64,000 nucleotides of DNA from Turnera subulata. Lineage: Eukaryota > Streptophyta > Magnoliopsida > Malpighiales > Passifloraceae. The notes below the pieces were generated by a model. The model was given only the letters and a program-made list of their open reading frames with translations, was not told the origin of the DNA and made no database searches. The stretch lies in NCBI GenBank assembly GCA_028386065.3, contig JAKUCV010003238.1, positions 33,475 through 97,474 on the forward strand, written 5' to 3'. Of this stretch, positions 1 through 12,490 are shown one piece after another. Made by a program: the position numbers and the translations under genes. Within the stretch, counting starts at the first letter, position 1; the number at the start of each line of letters is the position of its first letter.

Positions 1-2876
1 TTGGTTTCATCATCTCACTTGCATAGATGGTTGTGGAGGGTGCCTGTATAACGAAGTTTGTTACTGTTTGAGTGGCTGTCTCAGGTGCCTTCTGGATCAT
101 GGTACTAGAGTGTACTTTTGCTTGAAGAGGTTAATTATGACTTCTATTTGTGACTTGATTCTTTGGCTAACCTGGGGGTGATTGCCAGTGGTTAACAGTA
201 TGAATAGCAAATCCATGTACTCTATTCCTCAATGTGGAGTTTTGGTTTATTTTTATTGCTTGTTTATGTGATTGATAGGTCTACTCCCACAGTTAAAAGT
301 AGTAGGTGGAGAAGTTGTGTTTCTGTTCCCATAAGATTTTTCTTTTGCCGCTTTGGTAGGTTGGTTTGCACCTTTTTGGTGCCATAGATTGATTACAATG
401 TCATGTCAATTCTCAATCAGTGAATGCGACTGAAGACTGAAGAGTGAGGCCATGTAAATAACTTGTTCCAAGGTCTCCTGGTTCTTGTCTTGTCTCATTC
501 AAAAATCTGAGCTTAGCCAAACCCTCCAAAGAGGCTGGTCTATTTTCATTCAATTGGCAAAGTGGGAAACAATAGTGCCAGTACCAAATTGTAGGAGATT
601 TAAAAAGAGGTATAAATTCGTGCAAATTTAGGGTATCTACTAGATGGTGCTATCATATAGACAAGACCATAGTTATCTATGGATGCGAAAATATGAACAT
701 ACACGCATAATTGCTTTGGGGTTGAAGAAGTCAAAAAAGGGTTGTAAATCAAGCATTCAATGAAAGCAATTTCCTCAAAAAAAAAAAAAAAAAATGTTAG
801 TGGCCAAAGCTCCCTTTCCCCATTTCACACTCACTCAGCTGGAAACCACTTAGATGATAGATATGGAAATTGATTGGTTCACCTAGTTAAAAGATATACT
901 TAGGCTAGGAACATGAAATTAGAATCTGAGATGACATTTTTTTTTTGGTTGTAACTGCCATTCCTTTTTTTACAAGGTACTTTTTCCCCTTTTCCGATTC
1001 TCTTTTTGTTGTAACGTCTGGGGTATATAATAAAGCTTAGCATACATGGCTCTGCTGCTGCAAAGAACCCATCTTCCTCGTTTAAAGTAGAAAAACGCTT
1101 CACAGAAAGTTGTGGAGGAAATATGTGTAGAATCATGAACATTTATCAATAAACATATACAAAATCTCTTGTCGGATCACATGTGTCTATACCCTGAACA
1201 CAATTGTTACATATAACGGTACCAAGAACTATAAAGGTTGGTACTCTTGACCCTTAGGGTGTTACGTTCTCGAGACTCGAACTTGATAACCTCAACCAAT
1301 TGATCTAACTTTGTCGGGTTTATAATGTTGCTCTTTAAACTACTGGTGTGAGCAAAATGGATTCTAAGTAAATACATAGTGGATTCAAACTAAACTTGGT
1401 AGGATAAGTAATATTTCCTTCCCATATTATTCTTCTTGGTGCCTTGTGGGGGTTTTTGCTTGTGTCTTTGGTTGCCAGCAGGTTATTGGCATTTCTCCTA
1501 TTTTCAAATGAACAATACCAGATAACTAATCCACCCACCAAATCTTCACTGATTTCAATTAGGAATTGTGTCAAAGCCTAAATGATTTACAGCTAACACA
1601 TATCAGGTCAAGATGGGAACAAATCCTGACCTATTCTAACATGGAAACTTTCTTGCTTATTTGTTGCGTCTGTTTTTTCCTTGTGGCGACCACCTTTTTA
1701 TTGAAACAAAGTTGGTCTTTATTTTTCTAGAGCAATAGAAGACAACATATTGAACTCTCTGCTTGAGTTCTCTGCTTGCAGTAACTGCAAATTCATGTGA
1801 TACTAAAAAGAAAGAAAGTGAATCTTCTAATTTCGTAAGAGATAGATACAGGGCAACCTTGTACCTGTGGATATTAATGAACTAGAAAAGTAGGTCTATA
1901 GATTTATTAGGTTGCAAAGGCCACATGTAGCATATTAATGAAATGGGTCATTTTCATTACCATGTGAAACCAATAGTGCAGCCAGCCAAGACATTCATGA
2001 AAAGTTGATTTTTATTTTTTTTGTCTGTTCTTTTGCTAGGTCTTCTAAACAATTAGGCAATTATATAATACTAACAAATAGGAGTATTCTTTTTTCAGGC
2101 TAAACAAAGAAGCAGGGCTGGTCCCTTAAGTCTTAACCACTATTTTATGGATTTGACTTTTTCCTAACATGATTTGATTAATTTTAATGCCTTGATTTTC
2201 TCATTAGTGGCCTGAAGATATCAGTAATATAATAGTATCAGAAAAACGAAAATGGCAAGTGGCAGTCTTTTCCATTTCCCAGGTTGACCTGGGTTGGTCC
2301 TGCAGGTGACAAACCATTGTCTTCTACAGTTTTCAAGATGATCTCTAGAAAGTCTAGTAAAAGTTGGTCTTGAATTTTATTTTTATTTTTTACTTTGAAT
2401 CTTCTGTTTCACATGTGTGACAATGAAGATGCTTTTGTAATCATGAGCCTCCATTTTCCATGACCCAGTCTGCTGATATTTTTACTAGGATAAATATGGA
2501 ACAGATATAGTTTTTCAGTCCCAAACAGTACTTTAGACAATTGACTGTCATTTTATGAACATATCTAACGCATATGCCTAATTCATGTCAGGAATTGTTT
2601 CTTGTTAGCTGTCAAATAATTGAGGAAAACAACAGAAGTGAGGAACAATCCGTGCTGTTTTCATTTTGCACCAGGGTTTATAGATTTATCATGCAATAAA
2701 ATTTAAGCATTCTTTTTTGGACACAAAGTTGGCTTTCTTGCTGAAGAATGACTCTTGACTAGAACTACATAAATGAACTTATTGGTCATAAATGAATACA
2801 TGTCGGGTTATTTTTCCATTCTGAAATTGAAGAAATCTAGAGGGACAGAGGGCATATAAGTCAAAAGAAAGTTTTG
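1..2876. other. Intergenic region, no gene seen
   Basis: No open frame here resembles a known protein, and the longest are short and of low complexity. It holds an A-run near 778-795 and AT-rich spacer. It may include the 3' flank of a gene lying left of the window, but nothing in the sequence proves this. Confidence 0.5.
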
Positions 2877-2920
2877 TTGACTTTTCATGGCTTCACTGTT
2901 GTACCACCTGCACAAGTTCT
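2877..2920 (+). promoter_or_regulatory. Conserved upstream block of receptor kinase 1 (W-box core)
   Basis: A block starting TTGACT (W-box core) and ending near CACAAGTTCT is alignable with blocks upstream of three other copies of the array (27617, 30971, 38518). It lies about 165 bases before the ATG. The TATA-like part present in the copies at 27617 and 30971 is altered here. A separate TATATAA lies downstream at 2989. WRKY binding is inferred only from the core motif. Confidence 0.45.
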
Positions 2921-2988
2921 CTTCACCATGATTGTATAGCCACTGAGACCCATTCTTCTACCCCCTCTCTTTCTCTCTCTCCCTCTCT

Positions 2989-2995
2989 TATATAA
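2989..2995 (+). promoter_or_regulatory. TATA box candidate, receptor kinase 1
   Basis: TATATAA follows a CT-rich stretch (2950-2988) and stands about 50 bases before the ATG at 3045. This implies a very short 5' leader if it is used. Confidence 0.4.
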
Positions 2996-3044
2996 CAACA
3001 AGCTGCAGGTTCTTGTTTCTTGCAAGGAAAACTTCTTTGCAGCC

Positions 3045-5522
3045 ATGGATGTTGAGAAGTATCCATGGATTTTGCTGTCTATTCTGTTCATGTTCTTGTC
3101 TCTAGAGTTCCATGTCTCTCTAGGAGCTGATAGGATCACAGCAAACCAGTCTTTGTCAGGAGACCAGACCATTGTGTCTGCAGGAGGGGTGTTTAAGCTG
3201 GGTTTCTTCAAGCCAGGTAACTCCTCAAACTACTATATAGGCATGTGGTACAATGAAGTTTCTGTACAGACCATAGTTTGGGTTGCAAATAGAGAAGCAC
3301 CTGTCTCTGATAGATTTTCTTGTGAGCTAAGAATATCAGGCAGTGATTTAGTTCTTCTCAATGAATCCAAAGTTTATGTATGGTCCACAAATCAGAACTC
3401 TACTAGCACAAGTGATGTGGAAGCAGTGCTAGGTGATGATGGGAATCTTGTGGTGAGAGATGGGTCTAACTCATCATCAGGGCTACTCTGGCAGAGCTTT
3501 GATCATCCGGGAAATACATGGCTTCCTGGTGGTAGGATTGGAGTGAACAGAATCACCAATAGAACCACACGTCTGGTGTCATGGAAAAGCAAAGATGATC
3601 CTGCACCAGGTCTCTTCTCTCTCGAGCTAGACCCTGGCTCCAGTGAATATCATATCATGTGGAATGGGACTAAACAGTTTTGGAGTAGTGGACCATGGAA
3701 TGGACAAATCTTCAGCTTAGTTCCTGAAATGAGTCAAAACTATATCTATAATTTCAGTTATATAAACAATGCTACTGACAGCTATTTCACCTATAATCTG
3801 TACAATACTTCCCTCATATCTCGATTTATCATGGATACTGGGGGGCAGATTCAGCAACAGTCATGGCAGGAGAGTTCGCGAGCATGGATTTTGTTTTGGT
3901 CTCAACCTAGGGTCAATTGTGAGGTTTATTCTTACTGTGGGACATTTGGGAGCTGTAATGTGAATTCACAGCCTTTCTGTGATTGCTTGACGGGCTTTAC
4001 TCCAAAGTCTGATAGTGATTGGACTTCTGGGGTCTATTCTGGAGGTTGTGAGAGGAGAACCAATCTCCAGTGTGGGAACTCCAGCCTTGTTAATGGGAGG
4101 AAGGACAGGTTTTCTCAAAATGACAACATGCAATTGCCTGAAAATGCACAGACAGTGGCAGCTGCCAGCCAACAGGAATGTGAGTCAATTTGCCTGAGTA
4201 ACTGTTCTTGTACTGCTTATGCTTTTGACAGTAATCAGTGTTCAGTTTGGTATGATGATCTCTGGAATCTGCAGCAACTAGTACAAGGTGACCCTAATGC
4301 AAGAACACTTTATGTAAGGCTTGCAGCTTCTGAGTTTCCAAGTTCAAAGAGTAACAAGGGAGCAGTTATTGGTGGTGTTGTGGGAGCTGTGGTGGTTGTA
4401 CTTCTCTTTGGCCTAGTTTTGTTTGTAATATTGAGGAGGAAGAGATCAATCAATATGGGGAAATCTGTAGAGGGTTCACTGCTAGCTTTTGGTTACAGAG
4501 ATTTACAAAATGCAACAAAGAATTTCTCGGAGAAACTAGGTGGAGGAGGTTTTGGTTCTGTATTTAAAGGGACATTGCCTGATTCGAGCATTATAGCTGT
4601 CAAGAAGCTGGAAGGCGTCAGCCAAGGAGAGAAGCAGTTCCGAACTGAGGTCAGCACAATTGGGACAGTCCAACATGTCAATCTTGTTCGCCTTCGCGGA
4701 TTCTGCTCCGAGGGTGCGAAGAGGCTGTTGGTCTATGATTACATGCCAAATGGCTCCCTTGACTCCCTTCTGTTCCATGAGCAGGATGATTCAGAGGTCT
4801 TGGACTGGCAGAGGAGGTACCACATTGCTTTGGGAACAGCTAGAGGATTGACTTATCTCCACGAGAAGTGCAGGGACTGCATCATACACTGCGACATAAA
4901 GCCTGCAAATATCCTCTTAGATGCTGAGTTCTGCCCAAAGGTAGCAGACTTTGGCCTTGCAAAGCTTGTTGGGAGGGATTTTAGCAGGGTGCTAACAACC
5001 ATGAGAGGCACAAGAGGTTATCTTGCACCAGAGTGGCTCTCTGGGGTGGCTATAACTTCCAAAGCTGATGTTTACAGTTACGGGATGATGCTGTTTGAAC
5101 TGGTATCAGGAAGGAGAAACTCCGAGCAAAGCGAAGATGGAAAGATCAAATTCTTCCCAAGCTTGGTTGCCAGCCAGATAAAGGATGGTGATGATGTTCT
5201 TAGTCTGCTGGATCCCAGGCTGAAAGGAAATGCTGACCCGGAAGAGCTACTGAGAGTTTGTAAAATTGCTTGCTGGTGCATCCAAGATGAGGAGACACAA
5301 AGGCCATCAATGGGCCAGGTAGTGCAGATCCTAGAGGGGGTACTGACTGTGAACCTACCCCCAACTCCAAGAGCTCTACAAGTTTTTGCAGACAGCCAGG
5401 AACACATAGTCTTCTTCACAGAGTCCTCCTCCAGTCAGAATTCGCATACACAGAGCAATGTTTCATCAACAACTTCATCACAGGCCAAGAGCACTACATC
5501 AACGACGAGTTCCAAGCCTTAA
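3045..5522 (+). CDS. G-type lectin S-receptor-like Ser/Thr kinase (copy 1)
   Basis: An intronless gene of 825 residues, the usual length for the At2g19130-like (SD2) family. In order it shows a signal peptide (about 1-27), a bulb-type mannose-lectin domain, an S-locus glycoprotein region with the SGPWNGQ motif, a Cys-rich EGF-like segment (CEVYSYCGTFGSC), a PAN domain (ECESICLSNCSCTAYAF), one membrane helix near 439-463, and a cytoplasmic kinase. The kinase has a GGGGFGSV loop near 499, AVKK lysine near 519, HCDIKPAN catalytic loop near 614 and DFG near 634. It is therefore a predicted active non-RD plasma-membrane receptor kinase. The Ser/Thr-rich tail is longer than in its neighbours. The ATG at 3045 directly precedes the signal peptide and matches the start of the other copies. 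The ligand is unknown. Confidence 0.95.
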   Translation: MDVEKYPWILLSILFMFLSLEFHVSLGADRITANQSLSGDQTIVSAGGVFKLGFFKPGNSSNYYIGMWYNEVSVQTIVWVANREAPVSDRFSCELRISGSDLVLLNESKVYVWSTNQNSTSTSDVEAVLGDDGNLVVRDGSNSSSGLLWQSFDHPGNTWLPGGRIGVNRITNRTTRLVSWKSKDDPAPGLFSLELDPGSSEYHIMWNGTKQFWSSGPWNGQIFSLVPEMSQNYIYNFSYINNATDSYFTYNLYNTSLISRFIMDTGGQIQQQSWQESSRAWILFWSQPRVNCEVYSYCGTFGSCNVNSQPFCDCLTGFTPKSDSDWTSGVYSGGCERRTNLQCGNSSLVNGRKDRFSQNDNMQLPENAQTVAAASQQECESICLSNCSCTAYAFDSNQCSVWYDDLWNLQQLVQGDPNARTLYVRLAASEFPSSKSNKGAVIGGVVGAVVVVLLFGLVLFVILRRKRSINMGKSVEGSLLAFGYRDLQNATKNFSEKLGGGGFGSVFKGTLPDSSIIAVKKLEGVSQGEKQFRTEVSTIGTVQHVNLVRLRGFCSEGAKRLLVYDYMPNGSLDSLLFHEQDDSEVLDWQRRYHIALGTARGLTYLHEKCRDCIIHCDIKPANILLDAEFCPKVADFGLAKLVGRDFSRVLTTMRGTRGYLAPEWLSGVAITSKADVYSYGMMLFELVSGRRNSEQSEDGKIKFFPSLVASQIKDGDDVLSLLDPRLKGNADPEELLRVCKIACWCIQDEETQRPSMGQVVQILEGVLTVNLPPTPRALQVFADSQEHIVFFTESSSSQNSHTQSNVSSTTSSQAKSTTSTTSSKP

Positions 5523-6682
5523 ACGCGAGAAAAGACAAGGAAATTTCAAGATGTTAAAGTTCAAGGCTGCATGATTCTTCTTTATATATAGTGATGCACT
5601 AGCCTAATTAAGAATATACTACTAGAGAGTTTTTTGTTTTGTTTTTTTTTTTTTTTCAGCTACCTAGTTGTACATTAAGAAGCCTAGTTGTAGGAAATGC
5701 AACTGGCTATTAGAGCTTCAGTACTGTCAAAATTCTGCTCAATCTATAATTCTTTGTTGAGTTCTCTGAAAACAATATATAGTGTTCTATGTTGCTTGCT
5801 GAAAACGGCACAAAGATTACAGAATGGATTCAGGTCCATTTCTTACTATGCCGATTGTGTTACTTTTCCTAGTGAAAAGAAAAGAAGAAAGAAACAACCC
5901 AAGAGAAGAAGAAATTGATGAACATTTGAGCATTTTGTATTAAGTATGTTCACTTTCAACTTTTGGGTAGTCAAATGAGAAGAAGAACCACTGTGCTGCT
6001 CTTTTATAGAACTGGAAAGTCAAGCGAACCTATATATTTGCAGGCGTTTATCAATCTGACCTGTCAATGCAGCGGAAATAACAATTTAAGGACTTGCAAT
6101 AGACAAATCATCTTGTCCATATTGATATTGATGTGTATTTCCCTCCACACTCAAAATTTTCGTGATCTTAGATAGGACGGAAGGCAGTCACTATAGTCGA
6201 GTATCCTTGCTTCAATGAGAGACAATCTTTGTAGAGACAACTTTTTTCTTGTATTTTTTGTTTTTCATTCTATGTTCGAAAAATGAAACATGTATATTGA
6301 AACAAGCATAGATGATTAGAGTTAACACCCAGAATACAAAGGATGTAGTATGGTAAAAGAATGCGTTTACAACGTACAACATATGTAAAACAGTAAGATA
6401 CAGAACATATTTGTAAGTTCATTTACACAGACCTGGTCAAGATGGTGAGATTTTCTAATTTTTACGCTGAAACTACCTTACTAGACTGAACTATACAATG
6501 CCCTTATACAGGATTGTCCTATCTGTTCTTATATCTACTCAAATCAGACATACGAAAATCATACTCCACTAGCATTTCCGCTACCAATCCTTTTGGTTGT
6601 GGGATAGAAGTAACCCGAATCTGCTACAAAAACTGGAAAAAACCGGCTGGAAGTGGAAGATGTATTGGCAGGGAGAGTCAGC
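5523..6682. other. Intergenic, convergent 3' flanks
   Basis: This lies between the stop of receptor kinase 1 (plus) and the stop of the DUF789 gene (minus), so it holds both 3' untranslated regions. It contains a T-run near 5630-5657. I see no further gene. Confidence 0.5.
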
Positions 6683-9600
6683 TCAATGGTTCCGGGAGAT
6701 GAAGAACTCATAATCTGGATGTCTATTAGCAACGTTGGCTTTATCTTTATTGACAAAAGCTCTAGAAAGAAGTGATGCATTTTCCTGAAGAGTTCTGAGT
6801 CTTTCTTTGAAGATTTCAGAATTGCAGATGGAGGCTTTTGAAGCAGAATCAACTGGCAATCTGAGATCAAACCAGCATTCACCCTACAAACTTAAGATTG
6901 TCAAAAGCTGTACAATTTCAATAACAGTTCATTCAACTAAAGCAGCAGTACTGATTTCCTGTAAAAATTTCAATAATCAGGCCAGAAGAATTATGCATGC
7001 AGAGATTCAAGGAATGATTGTCATTCTATATGGAACAAAATCGTCCATCAAAGCTATTTCAGAATTCTTTGTAAGGTATCTTTGTTGCACAACGCTGAAA
7101 TTTGAGAGAAGCTAAGGAACCTAAATCCTACAGGAAAAATGGAGCAATGGAGAGAAAATGTTTAATCCCATTACATTTTTATTTGGCATTCATCCCTGCA
7201 CATAATTCAGCATTCTCCCACAGTTATCCATGTTCCACAAACTCAAGCAGAAATATAAACCTGAGATAAAGAAACATCACTGCTAATCAGTAATATTATG
7301 ATAGTCTTACCTTTGCATTGCAGCTTTCTAACCCTATCACTGGGAAGACAATGTGAAATGCCATCTTGTTGAGAGAATCATTTGGAATGCATTTTCCAAC
7401 AAATTGACCAAATGAATGGTAAGTCAAGAAGGATGCTTGAAGCTTTCCCTCTGGAATCCTGTATATAGGATACCAGGCCACTGAAAACCTGAAAGCCATT
7501 AATCCAAAGGCATAAGCATGGGCAGCATATAATAACGGACCACAAGCAGTACAATAAATTGTTGCTTCTCACCAAGATGCAGGGTGCATATTTTGCAGGT
7601 TCCCAGATTCTAGCTTAGATGGATCACCATATACTTGAGGATTTGAGGTTCCAGCATTGATGAGCTCCAAAATTCTGCAATTATAAACAGAAGAACCTAA
7701 GATTAAGTGCAACAAACAATATTATCAAGGGATAGTATTCTAAAGTAGAGACATTCATTGGCTAACTAAGGCACCACTAAGAAGTAAAGAAGTCTTAAAT
7801 CCCAACTTCACTACTCAGCAAAGGATGCAAGAAACAATGCTATGGCCTACTGCCAAAGGATAATAGGGAATGCTAAAGAAAACATTAAAAACAGTAAGCA
7901 GAGAGAACGAACTTCAGATGAAGAGGTTTTCGCTGATGTGGCTTCTCTGTTTCAAAGAATTCAAAAATGAGTTCAGAGTCACTGCGGCCGGTAGATGATG
8001 AAATGAAACTGAAGCCATCTTCACCATTAAGTTGGACTTTGGACAAAAGAACAGATTCTTCAGCTGGGTCAAATTTCAGAGCGAATTTTGTACCCTTTGA
8101 CCACAAATTTTCTGCTGCAACTGTATCATCTCCAAGAGACATTGTTCTAGCAGAAGTATCTCCTGAACTCTGACTCTTATTTGTCATTTCTGTGTTGGCA
8201 TTCTTCTTATATTCACCACAAGGATCAGAGAGAAGTGGGAACGAAAACAACTGAACAGCTGATAGGGAAGGAACAAAATAGGCCTGGAATGGAACTGATC
8301 TGGCATTAGAATCCTTACAGTATCGAAAATCTTCAGCCTTGACTTCCAATCCGTAGTTCCCAGACTCCTCGAACCAATTCCAAACAGAAGAAAGTGATAT
8401 CCTTGGTATTTGATGCTTAAAAAGAGAACCATTTGGCAGGTGATTATCTAATAAAACAGAACGCATCTCATATTCATTAGAGGTGTTAATAACTGGAGCA
8501 GCAGAATGCAGGAACCTTTCAATCTCTGCAAGTGGGTGTCCCAGGGTGAGCTGGATACTCTGAGATACTAATTGCAGTTTATGAGCAGCATTTAGAGCTT
8601 CTACCACTTCAAAACCAGTGAATGGGGAAGTGCCTCTGTGTTTTTCTCCACATCCTATATCATCCTTACTACTTTCAGCTTTCATAGCTTCAACAATGCC
8701 AGATTTTGAGGCTTCACAATGAACTGATGCGCATCTAGGACTAGATATCATTATTGAGTGGTCGGAATCATTTTTTACAGTAGTTACAGACAAAGGAACA
8801 TCATTCACCTTCAGGTCGTTGGTGGTAAAATAATTGCATGACGCTTGTGAAACATGAGGAGAATCACATACACTGGGAGAATAAGCCTCATGCAGCAACC
8901 CAGAATCCTTAGTACCAATAGGACGCCTTATTTCTTTTCTTCCACAAGTGGTAGCACCGTTGTAAAGTTCAATTCCAGAGCATTGTCTCCTGTCCACAGA
9001 AGTGTGAAAAGGCCTGAATTCACAATCCATATCATGATTTATCCTAAAACCTTTGACTCCACCATAGCGGTGAAACCCACTTTGACCTGGTATAAATCTC
9101 ATCATCTTTGACTGTAGATGAGCAGACTGAAACCTTTGAATGGTTCTTTGTGCAGCATTGATGTTGCTGTAGTGATATGGTTGAGAATGAAACCAAGGCA
9201 ATGCTGGCCGAGTATAAGCAAATTGGTTATGACTCTGAAAGCAATTATTCGTACGAACTTCTTGCCCTCCCTGGCCAATGCTATTCTGCTGGCATCCAAA
9301 AGAATCATGAAACCTTACCATTTCACCTGCCTCTGCTTTCAAGCCACCCATTTGATGTAACCCTGAGAAGCATCGAGGACAGCTGCCATTGCACCTGATC
9401 CAATGAGCCTGGTGATCAGAATGGACAAATAATCTACTGTGAAATCTGGCGTGCACTCGTGGCCCTCCATTTTCCGTCACCTTATCTCCTTTCTGCTCAG
9501 AAGAAGAAACCCATGGGTTAGGTAACAAGCATTGACCTCGTAATGAGTCGGGCTTTCCCGAAAAGTTACTCTCTGGCAAACTTGTTTCCACAACTTTCTC

Positions 9601-10134
9601 ATTACTTGATCTCTTCCTCCAGATGAAAGGCTTATTGTCTTTAATCCTCCAGGTCTGGTAGCAAGGGCGAGGATTCTGTAAAGCACCACATACATGACCA
9701 CAGCAAAGTGGTCCATGAAAGTTCCTACTTTCTTCTCCTTTAATCCCTTGTTTCCTTGTACTTAAACCCTCATCGAACTTGAGCCAATACCATTTTCCTG
9801 CCAACGATCCACCACCCTTAGCAGATTCTTGTTTGTCAGACTCGGCCAGTACATCAGTATTCTTCTCTCTTAGAACACACTTTTTCACACTTGAAGAGTC
9901 AAGAATTTGATCCCCTTCATTGTTCCCAGAACCCGAATCATGGAAAGTACATACAGGATCAGTCTGTCCCCTATAACCTGCGCACTTGACATCTGGATCA
10001 CATGGCCCGAGTGCATGAGACAAACAGATATCACCAATAATCATACATTTCAGAGAACAAGAAGGTCGAAGAACACCATTCTCTGGAAAACTCGTATGCT
10101 CATTTGCCTTGATCATTGCCTCTGGAATTGCCAT
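6683..10134 (-). CDS. DUF789 family protein, four coding exons
   Basis: My spliced model, minus strand, uses exons 10134-7913, 7674-7573, 7488-7311 and 6883-6683. It gives 2,703 nt (900 residues) with consistent phases and AG acceptors. Three donors are ordinary; the first is the weak GTTCGT. The C-terminal third (from about residue 535) reads as DUF789: LGHPLAEIERFL, then the SSVWNWFEESGNYGLEV segment, WYPIYRIPEGKLQASFLTYH, and the terminal HPDYEFFISR. The first exon encodes a long, Ser-rich, probably disordered N-terminal region with several Cys residues. The family is plant-specific and of unknown function. I chose the ATG at 10134 because the frame upstream has only non-ATG starts and soon meets a splice acceptor at 10181. 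It is unrelated to the receptor-kinase array around it. Confidence 0.85.
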
Positions 10135-10171
10135 TTTTATGGTATGTTTTCCCGTAACATTCAACAAACAT
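10100..10171 (-). promoter_or_regulatory. Overlapping upstream ORF in the DUF789 leader
   Basis: The leader exon beginning at 10180 has an ATG at 10171 that opens a 23-codon frame ending at 10100, past the main ATG at 10134. A second short upstream ATG frame follows. Translation of the main frame would need leaky scanning. This depends on the inferred acceptor at 10181. Confidence 0.4.
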
Positions 10172-10810
10172 CTCCAAATCCTGTAACCAAGAACTCTTCA
10201 CTGTTTACTGACAGAATCATAAAACCAAACAGAGATTGAGCACAAAAATAGCAACCAACTTAAAGCGTAGGAAAAAAAAACAGCTAATCAAACAAAACAC
10301 CACAAGATTCTTACAATAACATCAAGCACAATAACAGAACCGAAACCCACTTAAAAGGGGTCGATTAACAATGGGTTTCGTCAGTTTTAGCAAACAAGAA
10401 GAACACATAAAGACCCATAAAGGAAATGGCACAGGTAAACAATCTTCATACAGAGTAGAACACTTTTTCGTCACTACCCTTCATCAAGACTAATTCTTTG
10501 ATACAAATTCGGATACTAAAACAAGAAAACAACCAAACCCATTTGCATTAAAGGCGAGAGAATAACAGAGAACCAAAAAAAATCCAGAGTAGCAAACCCA
10601 TTTCACTAAAAGAACCCGCAACAACAAAACCAGTTTGCATTAATATGAAGCTCACGATTAACAACGTAAAAGAAGCGAAAGGAAAGATTTAACAGAAGCA
10701 GAAGCAAAGAGAGTACCTTTGGTGAGAGAGAGGGGAGAGAGAGAGAGAGAGAGTAAGAGAGAGAGCGGGAGAGGGACGTCGAAAGAGGGCGCGAGGAGGA
10801 GAAATTGAAA
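10172..10810 (-). other. 5' leader with intron of the DUF789 gene
   Basis: A likely non-coding first exon ends at 10717 with donor GTACTC. It contains a GA/CT microsatellite (about 10730-10765), as is common in plant 5' leaders. The intron runs to the acceptor at 10181-10182. The upstream boundary of the first exon is a guess. Confidence 0.45.
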
Positions 10811-11156
10811 GTGTGAGTTCTTTTTTATTATTATGGTTTTGTATTAATAAAATATTAGTTGACCCACAATTGTTATTTAATTCCGCTCTAATGGGACATC
10901 TAAACTAATTAATGAGATTAGTAGTTAATTAATAAACTTAAAGTAAAATTTCTAGACTAAATGGGTCAAATTCTACTGATTATTGTGGGATAGCTCACAA
11001 TATTTTCTAGGCCGTAAAATTAATATTTGTACATTTTTCTTTTTTTTTAACGGGTTGATCTAAATAATTAAGAAAGATATATAGGTTTATAGCTATATTT
11101 TTTTTTTACTATATCATATTAAACTTGGGTTGATCGACCCACTAAAATAGTATATA
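10811..11156. other. AT-rich upstream region of the DUF789 gene
   Basis: It has no coding potential. It lies between the first exon of the DUF789 gene and the 3' terminus of the left Helitron-like element, so it should hold the promoter. No clear motif stands out. Confidence 0.35.
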
Positions 11157-12335
11157 CTAGCAGCTTACCCGCGCTTGGCTGCGGGAAAAAAGAGTATCTT
11201 TTTCATACATACAATAATTCATCATTTAGCGTCTCACTTGAAATACAATTTTGTTTACTAAATAGATACACGCCTTCAATCATTCAATTCTTGGTTTGAC
11301 GCATAAGCTCTTTGTTTGTAAAATCATGAGGCACCACTGACATATAATATACAATTAAGGAAAATATTCAATAGAAAAACATAAGAGCCCATTCTCAATA
11401 ACTATTTGTACTTTTACTTCAAGGTAAAGAACAAAAGATTTGGATCGAGATACATAGGTGTGAAGGGAGACCTAACAATCTCTTCTAATTATACACTTTT
11501 CTCTTCAGTTTAAACGCGATGTAGTTGTCCATGGTTCATAAATTCATTACTTTAGCATAGCTGGTCATTGATATTTAGTTAGATACAAAATGAATAGAGA
11601 TACTTAACTTCGCATATGATTACATGATGCAATTCTTTCAGTATTGTTAGAAAATGCCTTATAATATAGTTAGTTACCACTTGGATTATACTTCTTTATA
11701 AACAATATTGATAGATAGATATGGTTATTTTGCAACACCAAAATAATATAATTCCAGATAATATCAGCTACATTCTTTAATTTATACAAAGCAAGAAATT
11801 AAATACTAAAAGATTTTAGTAGGATGGATCTCGGAAATCAAGCATCTCATTGTTGTATGTGGTTAATAAAAAAAAAACTGTTGAGACAAAAATCATTTAG
11901 TCTAATATGAAATAACAGAGTTTTTTTTTTTAACATAAATAACAGAGTCACAATACATCTTTTTGCATAAAAGAAAGATACATCCATTTCAAAAATTTTC
12001 CATAAGACAATAAGACAAATTAAGTTGCTGCATAGCCAAATCAAACTTTCAAGTTAATTATTCTAGATTTAAACTACAATATAATATGCAAACAAAAGTT
12101 ACAGTATTTGTCACCTGATTATCCCATATGTCGATCTTTTGGCATCAATAGCTTTTGACAGAGCCTTGGTCTTCCTCTTGCCATTTTTTTCCATAAAATT
12201 ACAAAACAAAAGGCAGAGTTAACATCAACATTGGAAGGACTTGGATTGTATTTGGAGTGCTAAAGAAACCAATTCACCTCATAAAAATTTTGAGTTTGAT
12301 ACTGCTACTATAATTTGAAAAGAAGACAAATCGCT

Positions 12336-12385
12336 TGCTGCAAGCTCTCCTATAGTCTCTTGCTGCAAGCTCTCCTATAGTCTCT
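12336..12385. repeat. 25-bp perfect tandem duplication
   Basis: The 25-base unit starting TGCTGCAAGCTCTCC occurs twice without spacer, at 12336-12360 and 12361-12385, inside Helitron-like element A. Confidence 0.9.
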
Positions 12386-12490
12386 TGTGCCGTATCCTGC
12401 TGAGATTTTAGCTACTGTTAATGAATAAAGCATATGAGAAATAAATATGTTAGGACGGAAAATAACAATCCTCACCAACGCTTCTTCATC

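Noticed and set aside
3769..5419. Antisense and alternate-frame open frames inside the receptor kinases
   Set aside because: Such frames recur at the same places in all copies as shadows of the conserved coding sequence.
9118..9398. Plus-strand frames inside the DUF789 first coding exon
   Set aside because: They are shadows of the long minus-strand exon, which has the family domain and correct splicing.
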